Shown: positions 27,302 to 35,692, numbered from the stretch's first letter. The stretch is 64,000 bases of DNA from Photobacterium lutimaris (GCF_003025555.1 NZ_PYMH01000009.1:167475-231474); one strand, 5' to 3'. The notes: generated by a model not told the origin, from the sequence alone. Translations and numbers: made by a program.

Positions 27302-27330
27302 TAGATGTGGTCAAACGTCGCTATTTCAAC
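27302..27330 (-). promoter_or_regulatory. Candidate sigma-32 promoter for htpG
   Basis: On the minus strand GTTGAAA (27330-27324), 13 nt, then CCACATCTA (27310-27302). This fits the heat-shock consensus CTTGAAA - 11-16 nt - CCCCATnT reasonably, and lies about 105 bp upstream of htpG, a known sigma-32 regulon member. Confidence 0.55.
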
Positions 27331-27416
27331 CTAAAATACATCTTTTATGTTTTTGATGTTTTTTCAGAGCCGTTTTTATATTTTTTATATTCAGAAGAGA
27401 TTCAGGGTAGCGGCGT

Positions 27417-28319
27417 ATGATGTGCGCAAAGAATGTACCCTTGGTGCTAAAAATGAATAAATTAGAAAGTAAATTCCTAATTGGTCAGCGCTTTTTGTTT
27501 GACCCATACGATAATAGCTTAATTGACCAACACGAGAGTGATGAGCTCACCCGACTAGGTAGTAATGAAAGCCGGGCGCTCAGTTTGCTGATCGAAGAAC
27601 CGGGAGCCATCATTACCCGCCACCGCCTGCATGAATATGTATGGCGAGAGCAAGGTTTTGAGGTCGATGACTCGAGTCTCACCCAAGCCATTTCGACGTT
27701 AAGAAAAGCACTTAAAGACTCGACGAAATCGCCGGAGTTCATCAAAACCGTACCCAAACGCGGCTACCAGATGATTGCTATGGTTGAATCGTTGTCAGAG
27801 CTTGCCTCTAGCGCCAGTGCCGAACAAGCAGATACGCTAGCTGAAAAACGGGACGATCCGTCCGATATTGAGCGCGAACTGCTTGAACACAACCACCAAG
27901 TTACGGCAACCAAACCATATTCAGTGGCTTCTCACCCACGGACGCCAAAGCGCCCATTACCGATGGCAGCCATCTCAGGTGTATTGGTACTGATTGCCCT
28001 GCTATTGCCTATTATTGTTAACCTTGGAATACCACCAAAGTCAGCAGCTTTCGAGCCTTTTGCCGTTGTCGATGATATCCCGGTCCTTACCCCGGCCAAC
28101 CACCCTTCGCTAACGCAATGGGAAAGTATGATCACCCAATGCGTTGAAAGCTATCTTGACTACCACCCGGCAGACAAACGTCCAATGGAAGTCATTGTGT
28201 CTGGTGGCCAAAACTCTCAGTTGTGGGTCAACTATGTTCACTCGTTAGATAATCCAGCACAGAATGTGACCCTCCGTTTGTTGACTAGCCATAAGGACAA
28301 TGTTTCGATATGTCAGTAA
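27417..28319 (+). CDS. toxR: Transmembrane transcriptional regulator ToxR
   Basis: Inner-membrane one-component regulator controlling porins and, in pathogens, virulence genes; in Photobacterium it is linked to pressure response. 300 residues. Cytoplasmic OmpR-type winged helix at about 20-125 with WREQGFEVDDSSLTQAIST and KTVPKRGYQMIA, an acidic linker, a membrane helix at about 188-206 (AISGVLVLIALLLPIIV), and a periplasmic domain with two cysteines (ITQCVESY, NVSICQ), the pair known to form a disulfide in V. cholerae ToxR. AGGG before the ATG. Overlaps toxS by 10 nt. Confidence 0.96.
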   Translation: MMCAKNVPLVLKMNKLESKFLIGQRFLFDPYDNSLIDQHESDELTRLGSNESRALSLLIEEPGAIITRHRLHEYVWREQGFEVDDSSLTQAISTLRKALKDSTKSPEFIKTVPKRGYQMIAMVESLSELASSASAEQADTLAEKRDDPSDIERELLEHNHQVTATKPYSVASHPRTPKRPLPMAAISGVLVLIALLLPIIVNLGIPPKSAAFEPFAVVDDIPVLTPANHPSLTQWESMITQCVESYLDYHPADKRPMEVIVSGGQNSQLWVNYVHSLDNPAQNVTLRLLTSHKDNVSICQ

Positions 28320-28858
28320 ATACTCACAAACAGTCAGCAAAACACTTTGTTTACCGGTATTGGGCGTTTATCCTTTTAGGCTTGTCAGTGCTGTTCTGCG
28401 CTTGGCTATATTACTCCAGCGACTACAAGCAAGAGCAACTCCTGATCTCTCGTGAATGGCAATCAAAGACGGTAAGCCGCATCGAAGCGACCGAGCTGGA
28501 GCAACTCGGTATGCTGCGCCGTGTCGAGCAAACCAGCCATGTGGTATACCTACCGAACTTTACCTATTCGCGGATCACCTTGATGAGATTGTTCAGCACC
28601 AATGAACAACCACTCACCATTCATATTTCGGAATCGGGTAACTGGGATGTTAGCGGTAAGTATCTACTGACCGAGCCCAAAGAGTTTAAAGATATCACCT
28701 CGGGCACCAATGAGGACTTCCAGCCGGAGCACCTACGGATCATCAACCAGATCTACCGTATGGATGCCCAGCAGAGCCGTAGAATGGATATTATTGACGA
28801 GAAGACCATCTTGCTGACCAGCTTGTCATACGGCTCGCATATTCTTTACTCGCTGTAA
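28310..28858 (+). CDS. toxS: ToxR-stabilising membrane protein ToxS
   Basis: Partner of ToxR that protects it from proteolysis through its periplasmic domain; it also binds bile acids in Vibrio. 182 residues: membrane helix near 14-32 (YWAFILLGLSVLFCAWLYY) and a periplasmic region containing the conserved SREWQSKTVSRIE and ending SYGSHILYSL. The ATG lies inside the end of toxR, implying translational coupling. Terminator 30 bp downstream. Confidence 0.95.
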   Translation: MSVNTHKQSAKHFVYRYWAFILLGLSVLFCAWLYYSSDYKQEQLLISREWQSKTVSRIEATELEQLGMLRRVEQTSHVVYLPNFTYSRITLMRLFSTNEQPLTIHISESGNWDVSGKYLLTEPKEFKDITSGTNEDFQPEHLRIINQIYRMDAQQSRRMDIIDEKTILLTSLSYGSHILYSL

Positions 28859-28886
28859 GCCAAACATTCGAACTTAATGACTATTT

Positions 28887-28916
28887 AACCGCTCAGCAAT
28901 GGGCGGTTTTGTTTTT
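28887..28916 (+). terminator. Terminator of toxRS
   Basis: AACCGC/GCGGTT stem with a 10-nt loop followed by TTTTGTTTTT. Confidence 0.75.
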
Positions 28917-28918
28917 GG

Positions 28919-28981
28919 GGGCGATGGGCGATGGGCGATGGGCGATGGGCGATGGGCGATGGGCGATGGGCGATGGGCGAT
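28919..28981. repeat. Tandem repeat GGGCGAT x 9
   Basis: Nine exact copies of a heptamer directly after the toxRS terminator. It is noncoding in any plausible gene. Perfect copies suggest recent slippage, so length probably varies between strains. Confidence 0.97.
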
Positions 28982-29068
28982 GCAGATTTTAGAAAAGCCC
29001 ACTAGATTTCAAGATCTTGCTCTGAGTTCTTCCTCGCGCCCAGGGCCTAGAGCCGTTTTTGCCGCTCT

Positions 29069-29101
29069 AAAACAAGAACGGGCGCAACTTTCGTTGCGCC
29101 C
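29069..29101 (-). terminator. Terminator of csrB
   Basis: GGGCGCAAC/GTTGCGCCC stem with GAAA loop (29101-29080), followed on the minus strand by GTTCTTGTTTT. Confidence 0.85.
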
Positions 29102-29458
29102 TTAGGTCTTACTTGCAGCAGTCCCGCTACTATGGTGCTCCCTGCATCATTCCGTTGAATTGCTGTAATCCGTCAGCATATTCCTTTTATTCTTCGTCCT
29201 GAAGTTGTCCATTGGCCATCCTGACCTGTCAGCATATCCTATCCTGACGCTCAACATCCTTCCTGGAGGGGTCCCTGACTTCTTCCTGAAGTGGTCCTTT
29301 TGTCATCCTGACTGGCAAACATCCTGCTTACCACTTTCCGTTCCTCGGCTATCCCTTCACAGTCCTTGTTCGATATACCGTCCTGGTACACCGGTCTCAT
29401 CCTGAGACTCCCCAATCCTTGGGTATTTCCTGTTCCGTTCCGTCAGTTCCTTCCGACC
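29069..29458 (-). ncRNA. csrB: CsrB-type regulatory RNA (sequesters CsrA)
   Basis: The minus strand of this protein-free gap is packed with about 30 GGA triplets, mostly CAGGA, AGGAT or CGGA, many in loops of perfect small hairpins: GTCTC-AGGAT-GAGAC (29408-29394), CCCAAGGATTGGG (29423-29411), ACTTC-AGGAA-GAAGT (29292-29278) and CTTCAGGACGAAG (29204-29192). This is the architecture of CsrB/CsrC RNAs, which bind many CsrA dimers and relieve translational repression. It ends in a strong GAAA-loop terminator, has a TATAGT -10 box at the right place, and a VarA/UvrY-type site upstream. The length of about 390 nt compares with 369 in E. coli. No competing gene is credible here. The exact 5' end is inferred from the -10 box. 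Confidence 0.88.
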
Positions 29459-29464
29459 CCTTCA

Positions 29465-29470
29465 ACTATA
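29465..29470 (-). promoter_or_regulatory. csrB -10 box
   Basis: TATAGT on the minus strand, about 7 nt before a GGGG that is the likely 5' end of the RNA. The -35 region is poor, as expected of an activator-dependent promoter. Confidence 0.6.
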
Positions 29471-29627
29471 CGCCGACAGGCCGAATAGAATAGTAACCTC
29501 GAGGGATACTCGTACCGACAACACGGTTGGCACACAGCAAAAAACAAAATAAAACCAACAAAAACAATACTATGTGATTATAAGCACAATATATTCTCAC
29601 ACTTACCACCGTTATCTCCCACGAGCT

Positions 29628-29645
29628 TGTAAGAGATCTCTCACA
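29628..29645. promoter_or_regulatory. VarA/UvrY (GacA) upstream activating site for csrB
   Basis: TGTAAG-AGATCT-CTCACA, one mismatch from the GacA-family consensus TGTAAG-N6-CTTACA. It is centred about 180 bp upstream of the inferred csrB start, close to where GacA/UvrY sites lie in other csrB/rsm promoters. Confidence 0.75.
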
Positions 29646-29691
29646 AAATAGATAGAGGATTAGTACAGAGGTGAATAAATTGCGGCTCTAT

Positions 29692-29720
29692 AAAAAAAGG
29701 GGGGAAGCCACGCTTCCCCC
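29692..29720 (-). terminator. Terminator of the first porin gene
   Basis: GGGGGAAG/CTTCCCCC stem with five-base loop; on the minus strand seven T follow. Confidence 0.92.
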
Positions 29721-29753
29721 AAACACAATGAACAGTCTAGCAATTATCTAATA

Positions 29754-30746
29754 TTAGAAGTACAGGCGCATACCGATTGTGAATGCGTTATCGTCTTTAC
29801 CAGCGTTAGTTTTATCGAAGTCCTGGTCCGCGTATTCCATATAAGAAACAACTTGGCTGGTTAGCCAGTAATCCGCACCAATGGTGTACTGGTTGAGCTT
29901 GTCGTTTTGTGTATCGTAGTCAACATAGTCGTACACACCGTACACGCCGAAACCCATTGGGAAGTCGTAGCGGGCCATGGCACCAACACCGGTCTGCTCA
30001 TCGCCTGCGAAGTCGTAATCAGAGTACATAGCCGCTAGAGACAATGCCTGCCATTCATACGTGGCGTTCAAGGTCCAAGACGTGTCTTTATCATCGCCGT
30101 AGATACTCTTCTCGGTACGCTCTGACTGGGTGTAGGTACCAGATAGACCTAGACCAAAGTTAGAGGTCCACGCTGCACCTAATGCAAACGCTTGGTCGAT
30201 ATCGACACTGCTGCTTTCGGTACCAGTGTGGTATTGAGCCATAACAGTAAAGTCATTGATATCAATCTTGTACTGGATACCGTTGGTCAAACGGTCAGTC
30301 GCAGCACTATCAGATTTGATGTTTGCTGTACCGCCGTATTCCCATGAAATATCATATTGGCCTGCCAGCGTATCTTGTACCGCTGACATACGACCCATGC
30401 GGAACTCACCGAAGTCACCACCGATAGCCACAGAGCCGAACTTCAAGAAGTCTTCATCATCAAAGCCATCACCGTCTTCAGGGATGATATTGAACTCTTT
30501 CAGTACATCACCATTGATGTACATGCCATTGTCCATAAAGTAATTGATGCTTAGGCCAAGCTCTGTACCTTCACCGGTGAAAGTACTGTCTGCGCCCATC
30601 AGGCCATTGTCAGTGGTCTCGTAACGGGCACGAAGGTTACCGTATACGTTAACAGATAGATCATCTGACTTATAAACCTCTGCCGCCATTGCTGACGCAC
30701 TAGCCACTACCGAGCCGATCACGGCTGCAACTACTGTCTTTTTCAT
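29754..30746 (-). CDS. Outer-membrane general porin (OmpL/OmpU-like)
   Basis: 330-residue trimeric-porin family protein for passive diffusion of small solutes. Signal peptide MKKTVVAAVIGSVVASASAMA, then a barrel beginning VYKSDDLSVNVYGNLRARYE and ending AFTIGMRLYF with the C-terminal Phe needed for assembly. The GDFGEFRMGRMSAVQD segment corresponds to the constriction-loop region of Gram-negative porins. The start is the ATG at 30746 behind AGGAG; upstream open codons are not part of the protein. Closeness to toxRS suggests ToxR control, as for OmpL/OmpU elsewhere, but no operator was identified. Confidence 0.9.
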   Translation of the reverse strand: MKKTVVAAVIGSVVASASAMAAEVYKSDDLSVNVYGNLRARYETTDNGLMGADSTFTGEGTELGLSINYFMDNGMYINGDVLKEFNIIPEDGDGFDDEDFLKFGSVAIGGDFGEFRMGRMSAVQDTLAGQYDISWEYGGTANIKSDSAATDRLTNGIQYKIDINDFTVMAQYHTGTESSSVDIDQAFALGAAWTSNFGLGLSGTYTQSERTEKSIYGDDKDTSWTLNATYEWQALSLAAMYSDYDFAGDEQTGVGAMARYDFPMGFGVYGVYDYVDYDTQNDKLNQYTIGADYWLTSQVVSYMEYADQDFDKTNAGKDDNAFTIGMRLYF

Positions 30747-31043
30747 GTTCACTCCTAATCGTTCCCTGACCTTAAATAGTCGAAAACTTAGTATTAAATT
30801 TTTTATTTGATACGCCGTTAATGACGGTTTATTTACAACCATCAATAATTGTTATCCGGCAAGTAACGCTATTATTTAATACATGAAAACAATTAGTTAG
30901 GAACAAAAATTCTATTAAAGAATATTTTGATAGAAATTATTAGAAAACAACTTTAACTAAAATCTAAATTAATCTTTACCACTCTAAAGCATCTAAAATT
31001 GGCTTCTTAAGTAATTGATAAGGCAAGATATTGAAAAAATGAC
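30747..31043. other. AT-rich upstream region of the first porin gene
   Basis: About 300 bp of very AT-rich DNA holding the porin promoter and leader. ToxR is known to bind AT-rich sequence with loosely defined TNAAA-type repeats; several such A/T motifs occur but do not single out a site. Confidence 0.4.
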
Positions 31044-31076
31044 AAAAAAATACCAACAGTTGCTGTTGGTATTTTT
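31044..31076 (-). terminator. Terminator of the dnaX-ybaB-recR operon
   Basis: AATACCAACAG/CTGTTGGTATT stem with TTG loop and T-runs on both sides. Confidence 0.92.
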
Positions 31077-31112
31077 ATGAAATAACTTTATATAAAACAA
31101 GTTTTATATCTG

Positions 31113-31715
31113 TCAGTAAAGCTTCTGTCGTCCCGCCAAGGAGTGGGACAACGTCGTACCATCGACAAGCTCAAGCTCACCGCCTACAGGTACCCCATGG
31201 GCAATCCGTGAAGCTGGGATCGAATACTCACTGCATAGCTCAGCAATGTAATGAGCGGTCGCTTCACCTTCCACCGTCGGATTCGTCGCCAAGATCAACT
31301 CGTTGATCGGCTCGCCTTGCAAACGAAACTCCAAGGTATCCAGACCGATGTCCGAAGGACCAATGCCATCGAGTGGTGACAGGTGTCCCATCAACACAAA
31401 GTATCGGCCAGAAAACTGCCCCGTTGCTTCTACCGCCACGATATCTGCCGGTGACTCCACCACACAGATCTCACCATTTTCCTGACGACGCGGGTTGGAG
31501 CATATTGCACAAACCTCTTCTTCAGTAAACGTGCGGCAATCGCGACAGTGACCAATCTCGGTCATTGCCTTGCTCAGAGCGTCAGCCAATTGCAGGCCAC
31601 CTTGTCGATTTCTCTGTAACAAACTGAAGGCCATACGTTGCGCTGACTTGGGACCGACCCCAGGCAGGCACCGTAAGGCCTCCATCAGTTGTTCCAGTAA
31701 GTGACTGGTACGCAT
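31113..31715 (-). CDS. recR: Recombination mediator RecR
   Basis: Works with RecO (and RecF) to load RecA on gapped DNA. 200 residues: helix-hairpin-helix near residues 10-30 (LRCLPGVGPKSAQRM), a C4 zinc finger CRDC...CAIC at about 57-72, and a Toprim domain with VVESPADIVAVE. Starts 3 bp after ybaB; last gene of the operon. Confidence 0.97.
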   Translation of the reverse strand: MRTSHLLEQLMEALRCLPGVGPKSAQRMAFSLLQRNRQGGLQLADALSKAMTEIGHCRDCRTFTEEEVCAICSNPRRQENGEICVVESPADIVAVEATGQFSGRYFVLMGHLSPLDGIGPSDIGLDTLEFRLQGEPINELILATNPTVEGEATAHYIAELCSEYSIPASRIAHGVPVGGELELVDGTTLSHSLAGRQKLY

Positions 31716-31718
31716 TAA

Positions 31719-32048
31719 TTAGAATGGCATCTTAAAGCCGGCTGGTAGGTTCATACCACCGGTTACGCCTGCCATTTTTTCTTTCTGCGCTTCTTCGATA
31801 CGACGAGCGGCGTCGTTGAACGCAGCCGCAATCAAATCTTCCAGCATATCTTTGTCGTCTTCCATCAAGCTTTCATCCAGCTCAACACGACGTACACTGT
31901 GGCTACCAGTCAGAGTCACTTTTACCAGGCCAGCACCAGACTCGCCGGTCACTTCCATATTTGCGATCTCTTCCTGCATTTCCTGCATGCGCTCTTGCAT
32001 CTGCTGCGCCTGCTTCATCATGTTAGCCATACCGCCTTTACCAAACAT
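31719..32048 (-). CDS. ybaB: Nucleoid-associated protein YbaB/EbfC
   Basis: Small dimeric DNA-binding protein, 109 residues, matching the family in length and in its tweezer-like helical N-terminus MANMMKQAQQMQERMQEMQEEI, then a central sheet and a C-terminal helix. Gly/Met-rich tail. It lies between dnaX and recR as in most bacteria, presumably translated from the same message. Confidence 0.96.
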   Translation of the reverse strand: MFGKGGMANMMKQAQQMQERMQEMQEEIANMEVTGESGAGLVKVTLTGSHSVRRVELDESLMEDDKDMLEDLIAAAFNDAARRIEEAQKEKMAGVTGGMNLPAGFKMPF

Positions 32049-32075
32049 ATCATCTCTCTCTGTGGTCTGGTTAAT

Positions 32076-34334
32076 CTATAAGGGTCTTACGCTATCTTCA
32101 TCAAGTACAGCAGAAAACCGCTGACAAATGAAATTAACGTTCGGATCGGACATTAAGCTCTGCTTGGCCTGATCCAATTTCTGCTGATATATCACCTCCC
32201 GCCATTCAAGGGGCGAGCGGCCTTTATCATTCAATTCAACGTCCAACGACACGGTCTCGGCAAAAAGCTCACTCATTGCCACAGCCAATTGCTCCCGTGC
32301 CTTGGGAGTATTCAAGTGCTGCTGAGAAGGGCGGAGACATAATTTCACCCGATTACCTTCTCTTTCGAACGCCGAATTAAGTGCCAACTGCTGAACCATA
32401 CGTCCAACTTGCAGCTTGGTCACCCAATCCGACCAACTATCCTGATTTGCTGCTTCATTGACAAGCAATTTCACCATCTCAGGTGTCTTTTCATGCTCTA
32501 AGGCTTGTTTCAAAAGCTTCGGAGCAACGACTTGCTGAGTCTCGGTCCGTTCAGGAAGCGTGGTCGGGCGCCATTGGTACTCAGAGGCATGATCGCCTTG
32601 CTGATCCATGGCGTCAGCCTGCGCTGCCGCTGTTATCGGTGCACCCGGTACCGGCATCGCATTTCCAGCCGCCGTTACCTGACCATTTTGCTTGCTGGCA
32701 ATTCGATCAAGTACGCTGCTGCTTGCAACCTTTTTAGCCCGTACCGGTTCACCCTTTTTTCCGTTATCCGGCGCATTGCCGTCACGCTTGGTTTTACTGC
32801 GAAGCTGGTTTCTTGCCGCCAGCAACCCTGATGCCGCAGAGCTAGGTGCCGCTCCCGACGCTGGTTGGGCTTGTGCTGGTGCTGGTGCAGCAGGAGCCAT
32901 TTGCTGCTGTGGCGGAGTCTGTCCAGGCTGATAGCTTGGTGCTGTGCCAGCTGATTCATAACCCGCTGGTGGCTGTGACGCATAATGAGCCGGAGGCTGA
33001 TTTTCAGGTGACTGATTGACATATGAATGACTCGCTGGTGCCGGCTGCGACACCCCCTGTGGTGGCATATTCTGCTGCGGAGCCGGCGCTGCCATCTGTT
33101 GAGGCTGCGGGGTAGCCGCCTGACCGCCATTCATTTGTGCTTTCAGTGCCTGCACCCGCTGAATACCCTGCCCTTGGGCCTGCGACGGCTGTGCCGCGAC
33201 TGGCTGCGTCGTTGGAACAGCGATAGGCTGCGGCGTTACAGCATTAACCGATACCGGCCTAAAGGCCAGCATACGAAGTAACACCATTTCCAATCCGGTC
33301 CGGCCGTCGGGGGCAAAAGCCAAGTCCTGCCGTCCCTGAAGAGCAATTTGGTAGCACAGCTGGACTTCTTGCGGTGATACCGACTGACTCAGCATGCTAA
33401 TTCGCGATGCATCCGGAGCGCTGTCATCCAGCGAGGCTGGCAGGGCCTGATGCATCGCAACACGGTGAAGCTGAATCGCCATTTCACGAAGCAAGCTGTC
33501 CCATTCCACACCGACCGAGGCGAGCTCTTCCAGACATCCCATCGCGGGCTGTGCCTCACCGCCAGCAACGGCTTCAAGCAGGTAAAGTGCCTGTTCGGTA
33601 TTGAGGGTCCCCAACATTTCCGACACGGCGTCCGCCTGAACCTGACCATTACCCAGCGCAATCGCCTGATCGGTCAAGCTCAACGCATCTCGCATACTGC
33701 CTTCGGCTGCCCGAGCGATCAATCCCAGCGCCCGAGAGTCGAATTCAACATGCTCTTCGCCCAGAACCTTTTCCAGCTGCGTCTGGATCTGGCTATTGTC
33801 CAGATGCTTGAGATGGAACTGCAAACAGCGGGACAGGATAGTCACCGGCAGTTTTTGCGGATCGGTAGTCGCCAGAATAAATTTCACATATTCAGGCGGC
33901 TCTTCAAGCGTTTTCAGCAAGGCGTTAAAGCTATGACGAGAGAGCATGTGCACTTCGTCAATCAGGTAGACCTTGTAGCGGCCACGCGCTGGCTTGTACT
34001 GGACGTTATCGAGTAGATCTCGGGTATCTTCTACCTTGGTACGTGATGCCGCATCGATTTCCAGCAAATCGACAAAACGACCTTCATCGATTTCACGGCA
34101 GGTTTCGCATTGGCCACATGGCGAGGCTGTGACACCTTGCTCACAGTTCAGGCCTTTGGCAAAAATACGGGCAATCGTGGTTTTACCTACCCCTCTTGTT
34201 CCACTGAACAAGTAGGCATGGTGAAGACGGTTATGGGCAAGCGCATTGGCCAGTGCCGTCAAGACATGGGACTGACCGACCACATCATCAAACTGGTGCG
34301 GGCGCCATTTACGAGCCAGAACCTGATAACTCAT
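32076..34334 (-). CDS. dnaX: DNA polymerase III tau/gamma subunit
   Basis: Clamp-loader ATPase and polymerase-linking subunit. 752 residues for tau, longer than E. coli's 643 because of a Gln/Pro/Ala-rich linker at about 375-500. AAA+ motifs: Walker A GTRGVGKTT near residue 45, a C-x8-C-x2-C-x2-C zinc module, Walker B DEVHML, and SRC sensor near 169. The C-terminal domain that binds the alpha subunit and DnaB is present. A programmed frameshift site at codons 526-527 should also give a shorter gamma product. AAGG before the ATG. Confidence 0.96.
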   Translation of the reverse strand: MSYQVLARKWRPHQFDDVVGQSHVLTALANALAHNRLHHAYLFSGTRGVGKTTIARIFAKGLNCEQGVTASPCGQCETCREIDEGRFVDLLEIDAASRTKVEDTRDLLDNVQYKPARGRYKVYLIDEVHMLSRHSFNALLKTLEEPPEYVKFILATTDPQKLPVTILSRCLQFHLKHLDNSQIQTQLEKVLGEEHVEFDSRALGLIARAAEGSMRDALSLTDQAIALGNGQVQADAVSEMLGTLNTEQALYLLEAVAGGEAQPAMGCLEELASVGVEWDSLLREMAIQLHRVAMHQALPASLDDSAPDASRISMLSQSVSPQEVQLCYQIALQGRQDLAFAPDGRTGLEMVLLRMLAFRPVSVNAVTPQPIAVPTTQPVAAQPSQAQGQGIQRVQALKAQMNGGQAATPQPQQMAAPAPQQNMPPQGVSQPAPASHSYVNQSPENQPPAHYASQPPAGYESAGTAPSYQPGQTPPQQQMAPAAPAPAQAQPASGAAPSSAASGLLAARNQLRSKTKRDGNAPDNGKKGEPVRAKKVASSSVLDRIASKQNGQVTAAGNAMPVPGAPITAAAQADAMDQQGDHASEYQWRPTTLPERTETQQVVAPKLLKQALEHEKTPEMVKLLVNEAANQDSWSDWVTKLQVGRMVQQLALNSAFEREGNRVKLCLRPSQQHLNTPKAREQLAVAMSELFAETVSLDVELNDKGRSPLEWREVIYQQKLDQAKQSLMSDPNVNFICQRFSAVLDEDSVRPL
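32749..32760 (-). promoter_or_regulatory. dnaX programmed -1 frameshift site and gamma stop
   Basis: Minus strand reads GGA AAA AAG GGT GAA: the slippery heptamer A AAA AAG (32760-32754) lies in the zero frame. Slipping back one base gives GGG then TGA (32751-32749), so gamma would have about 528 residues. E. coli dnaX uses the same heptamer, with a stop one codon later. The stimulatory hairpin downstream is not obvious here. Confidence 0.8.
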
Positions 34335-34487
34335 GTTAACTAACCTTACAGAATCAAGAACTCAATGCTAGCACAGGGAGGATTTTTGAGCGAGAGGACG
34401 CTCCAACGAGCGCCCAATGATTAGCCAACTACCACCGAGAAGTATGACTCGGAGGTAAGCGAAATGGCTAAATCAATAGAAGAAAAA

Positions 34488-35033
34488 TTAGTGGCCGTCG
34501 AAATCACAGATGCTGAACACGTTCAGGCCAATCCCTTTCAGGCGCTCTTCACCACCGATATCCGGCAGGTTGATCACAAAAGCAGCATCTTCAACGATCC
34601 CTCCCAAGCGGCGTACCAGCTTCGTTGTCGCTTCGATCGTGCCGCCAGTTGCCAGCAAATCATCGACCAACAAGACCTTGTCGCCTTCTTTGATCGCATC
34701 AACGTGGATCTCAAGCGTATCCTGGCCATACTCCAACTCGTAGCTTTCGCCAATCACTTCGCGAGGTAACTTGCCAGGCTTACGTACTGGTACAAAACCC
34801 ACGCCCAACTCGAGAGCTAACGGGGCACCGAACAAAAAGCCACGCGCTTCAGTACCAATGACCTTAGTAATTCCTTTCTCTTTATACAGATCAATAAGGA
34901 TCTGCATGGTCGCACGGTATGCTTCCGGATCTTCCAGCAGGCTGGTCACATCGCGGAACAGGATCCCTGGCTTTGGGTAATCCGGAATGGACTTGATGCT
35001 ATTTTTGATCAACGCGAGCTTTTCTTGAGTCAT
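34488..35033 (-). CDS. apt: Adenine phosphoribosyltransferase
   Basis: Salvages adenine to AMP with PRPP. 181 residues from the ATG at 35033; 13 further upstream codons are open but unlike the family. Conserved NSIKSIPDYPKPGILFRDVT, GTEARGFLFGAPLA, and the PRPP loop VLLVDDLLATGGT near residue 120. It lies upstream of dnaX, as in E. coli; a 150-bp gap probably holds a dnaX promoter. Confidence 0.96.
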   Translation of the reverse strand: MTQEKLALIKNSIKSIPDYPKPGILFRDVTSLLEDPEAYRATMQILIDLYKEKGITKVIGTEARGFLFGAPLALELGVGFVPVRKPGKLPREVIGESYELEYGQDTLEIHVDAIKEGDKVLLVDDLLATGGTIEATTKLVRRLGGIVEDAAFVINLPDIGGEERLKGIGLNVFSICDFDGH

Positions 35034-35196
35034 AATAATTTTCCAATAAACAATGCGGCCGCATGATGACACACAGCCAAAAAAACTGGTTCAAATAGTA
35101 GTTTTTTTCCCATGGCGGGGCAAGGATTGCAACACTCTCACGCCCAGAGGATGATCCAGATATCATCAAGCAGTAACGAAGGACCTGCTACTCCCC

Positions 35197-35571
35197 CTAT
35201 GCCGTGGGGTGATCGCGCTCTGGCAAGCGATGAAACCAGATCAGCAAGACAACCAGCATGGTTAACAGCATGATTTTGTGCCACAACAAGGGAACGAGAT
35301 AAATGGACAGGGTAAAGCTGGCCACAATCATGATACTGGCCCGCCGCTTTACATTCCTGGACACTGCGCGGTGATGGTGCCAGTTTTGCAAAATGGGGCC
35401 AAATCTCGGGTGGTTGAGTAACCAATTGTTGATCCTGGGCGATCCCCGCATGAAACAGGCACTGGCCAGCAGCAAAAACGGCGTAGTGGGTAACAATGGC
35501 AGAAAGGCCCCAATGAGCCCTAAGGCAACGCAGGCCCAGCCACATAACAACAGAAGTGCTTTCTTTACCAT
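35197..35571 (-). CDS. ybaN: YbaN family inner-membrane protein (DUF454)
   Basis: 124 residues with the DUF454 signature GLIGAFLPLLPTTPFLLLASACF near residues 18-42, two further hydrophobic helices near 80-115, and the NNWLLNHPRFGPILQNWHHHRAVSRNVKRRA loop between. Function unknown in the family. Beside apt, as in E. coli. The longer overlapping open frame in another phase is a shadow. Confidence 0.9.
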   Translation of the reverse strand: MVKKALLLLCGWACVALGLIGAFLPLLPTTPFLLLASACFMRGSPRINNWLLNHPRFGPILQNWHHHRAVSRNVKRRASIMIVASFTLSIYLVPLLWHKIMLLTMLVVLLIWFHRLPERDHPTA

Positions 35572-35692
35572 AGCGAAACGGCTCTTTACCCTTTACTACG
35601 AGTTTACCAGCTAAAACAAAAATACCAACAATCCAAATCTTGTCGGAATGAATTGTTGGCATTCATGTCATGACAGGGGCGCTCGTCAATAC

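Noticed and set aside
28899..29105. 68-codon frame encoding MGDGRWA repeats after toxRS
   Set aside because: Produced by the GGGCGAT repeat and the csrB terminator; no ribosome site.
29205..29405. 66-codon plus-strand frame in the toxRS-porin gap
   Set aside because: Antisense to the CsrB-type RNA; its composition comes from the TCCTG motifs.
35138..35662. 174-codon minus-strand frame overlapping ybaN
   Set aside because: Alternate-phase shadow of the DUF454 gene, which has the conserved family sequence.
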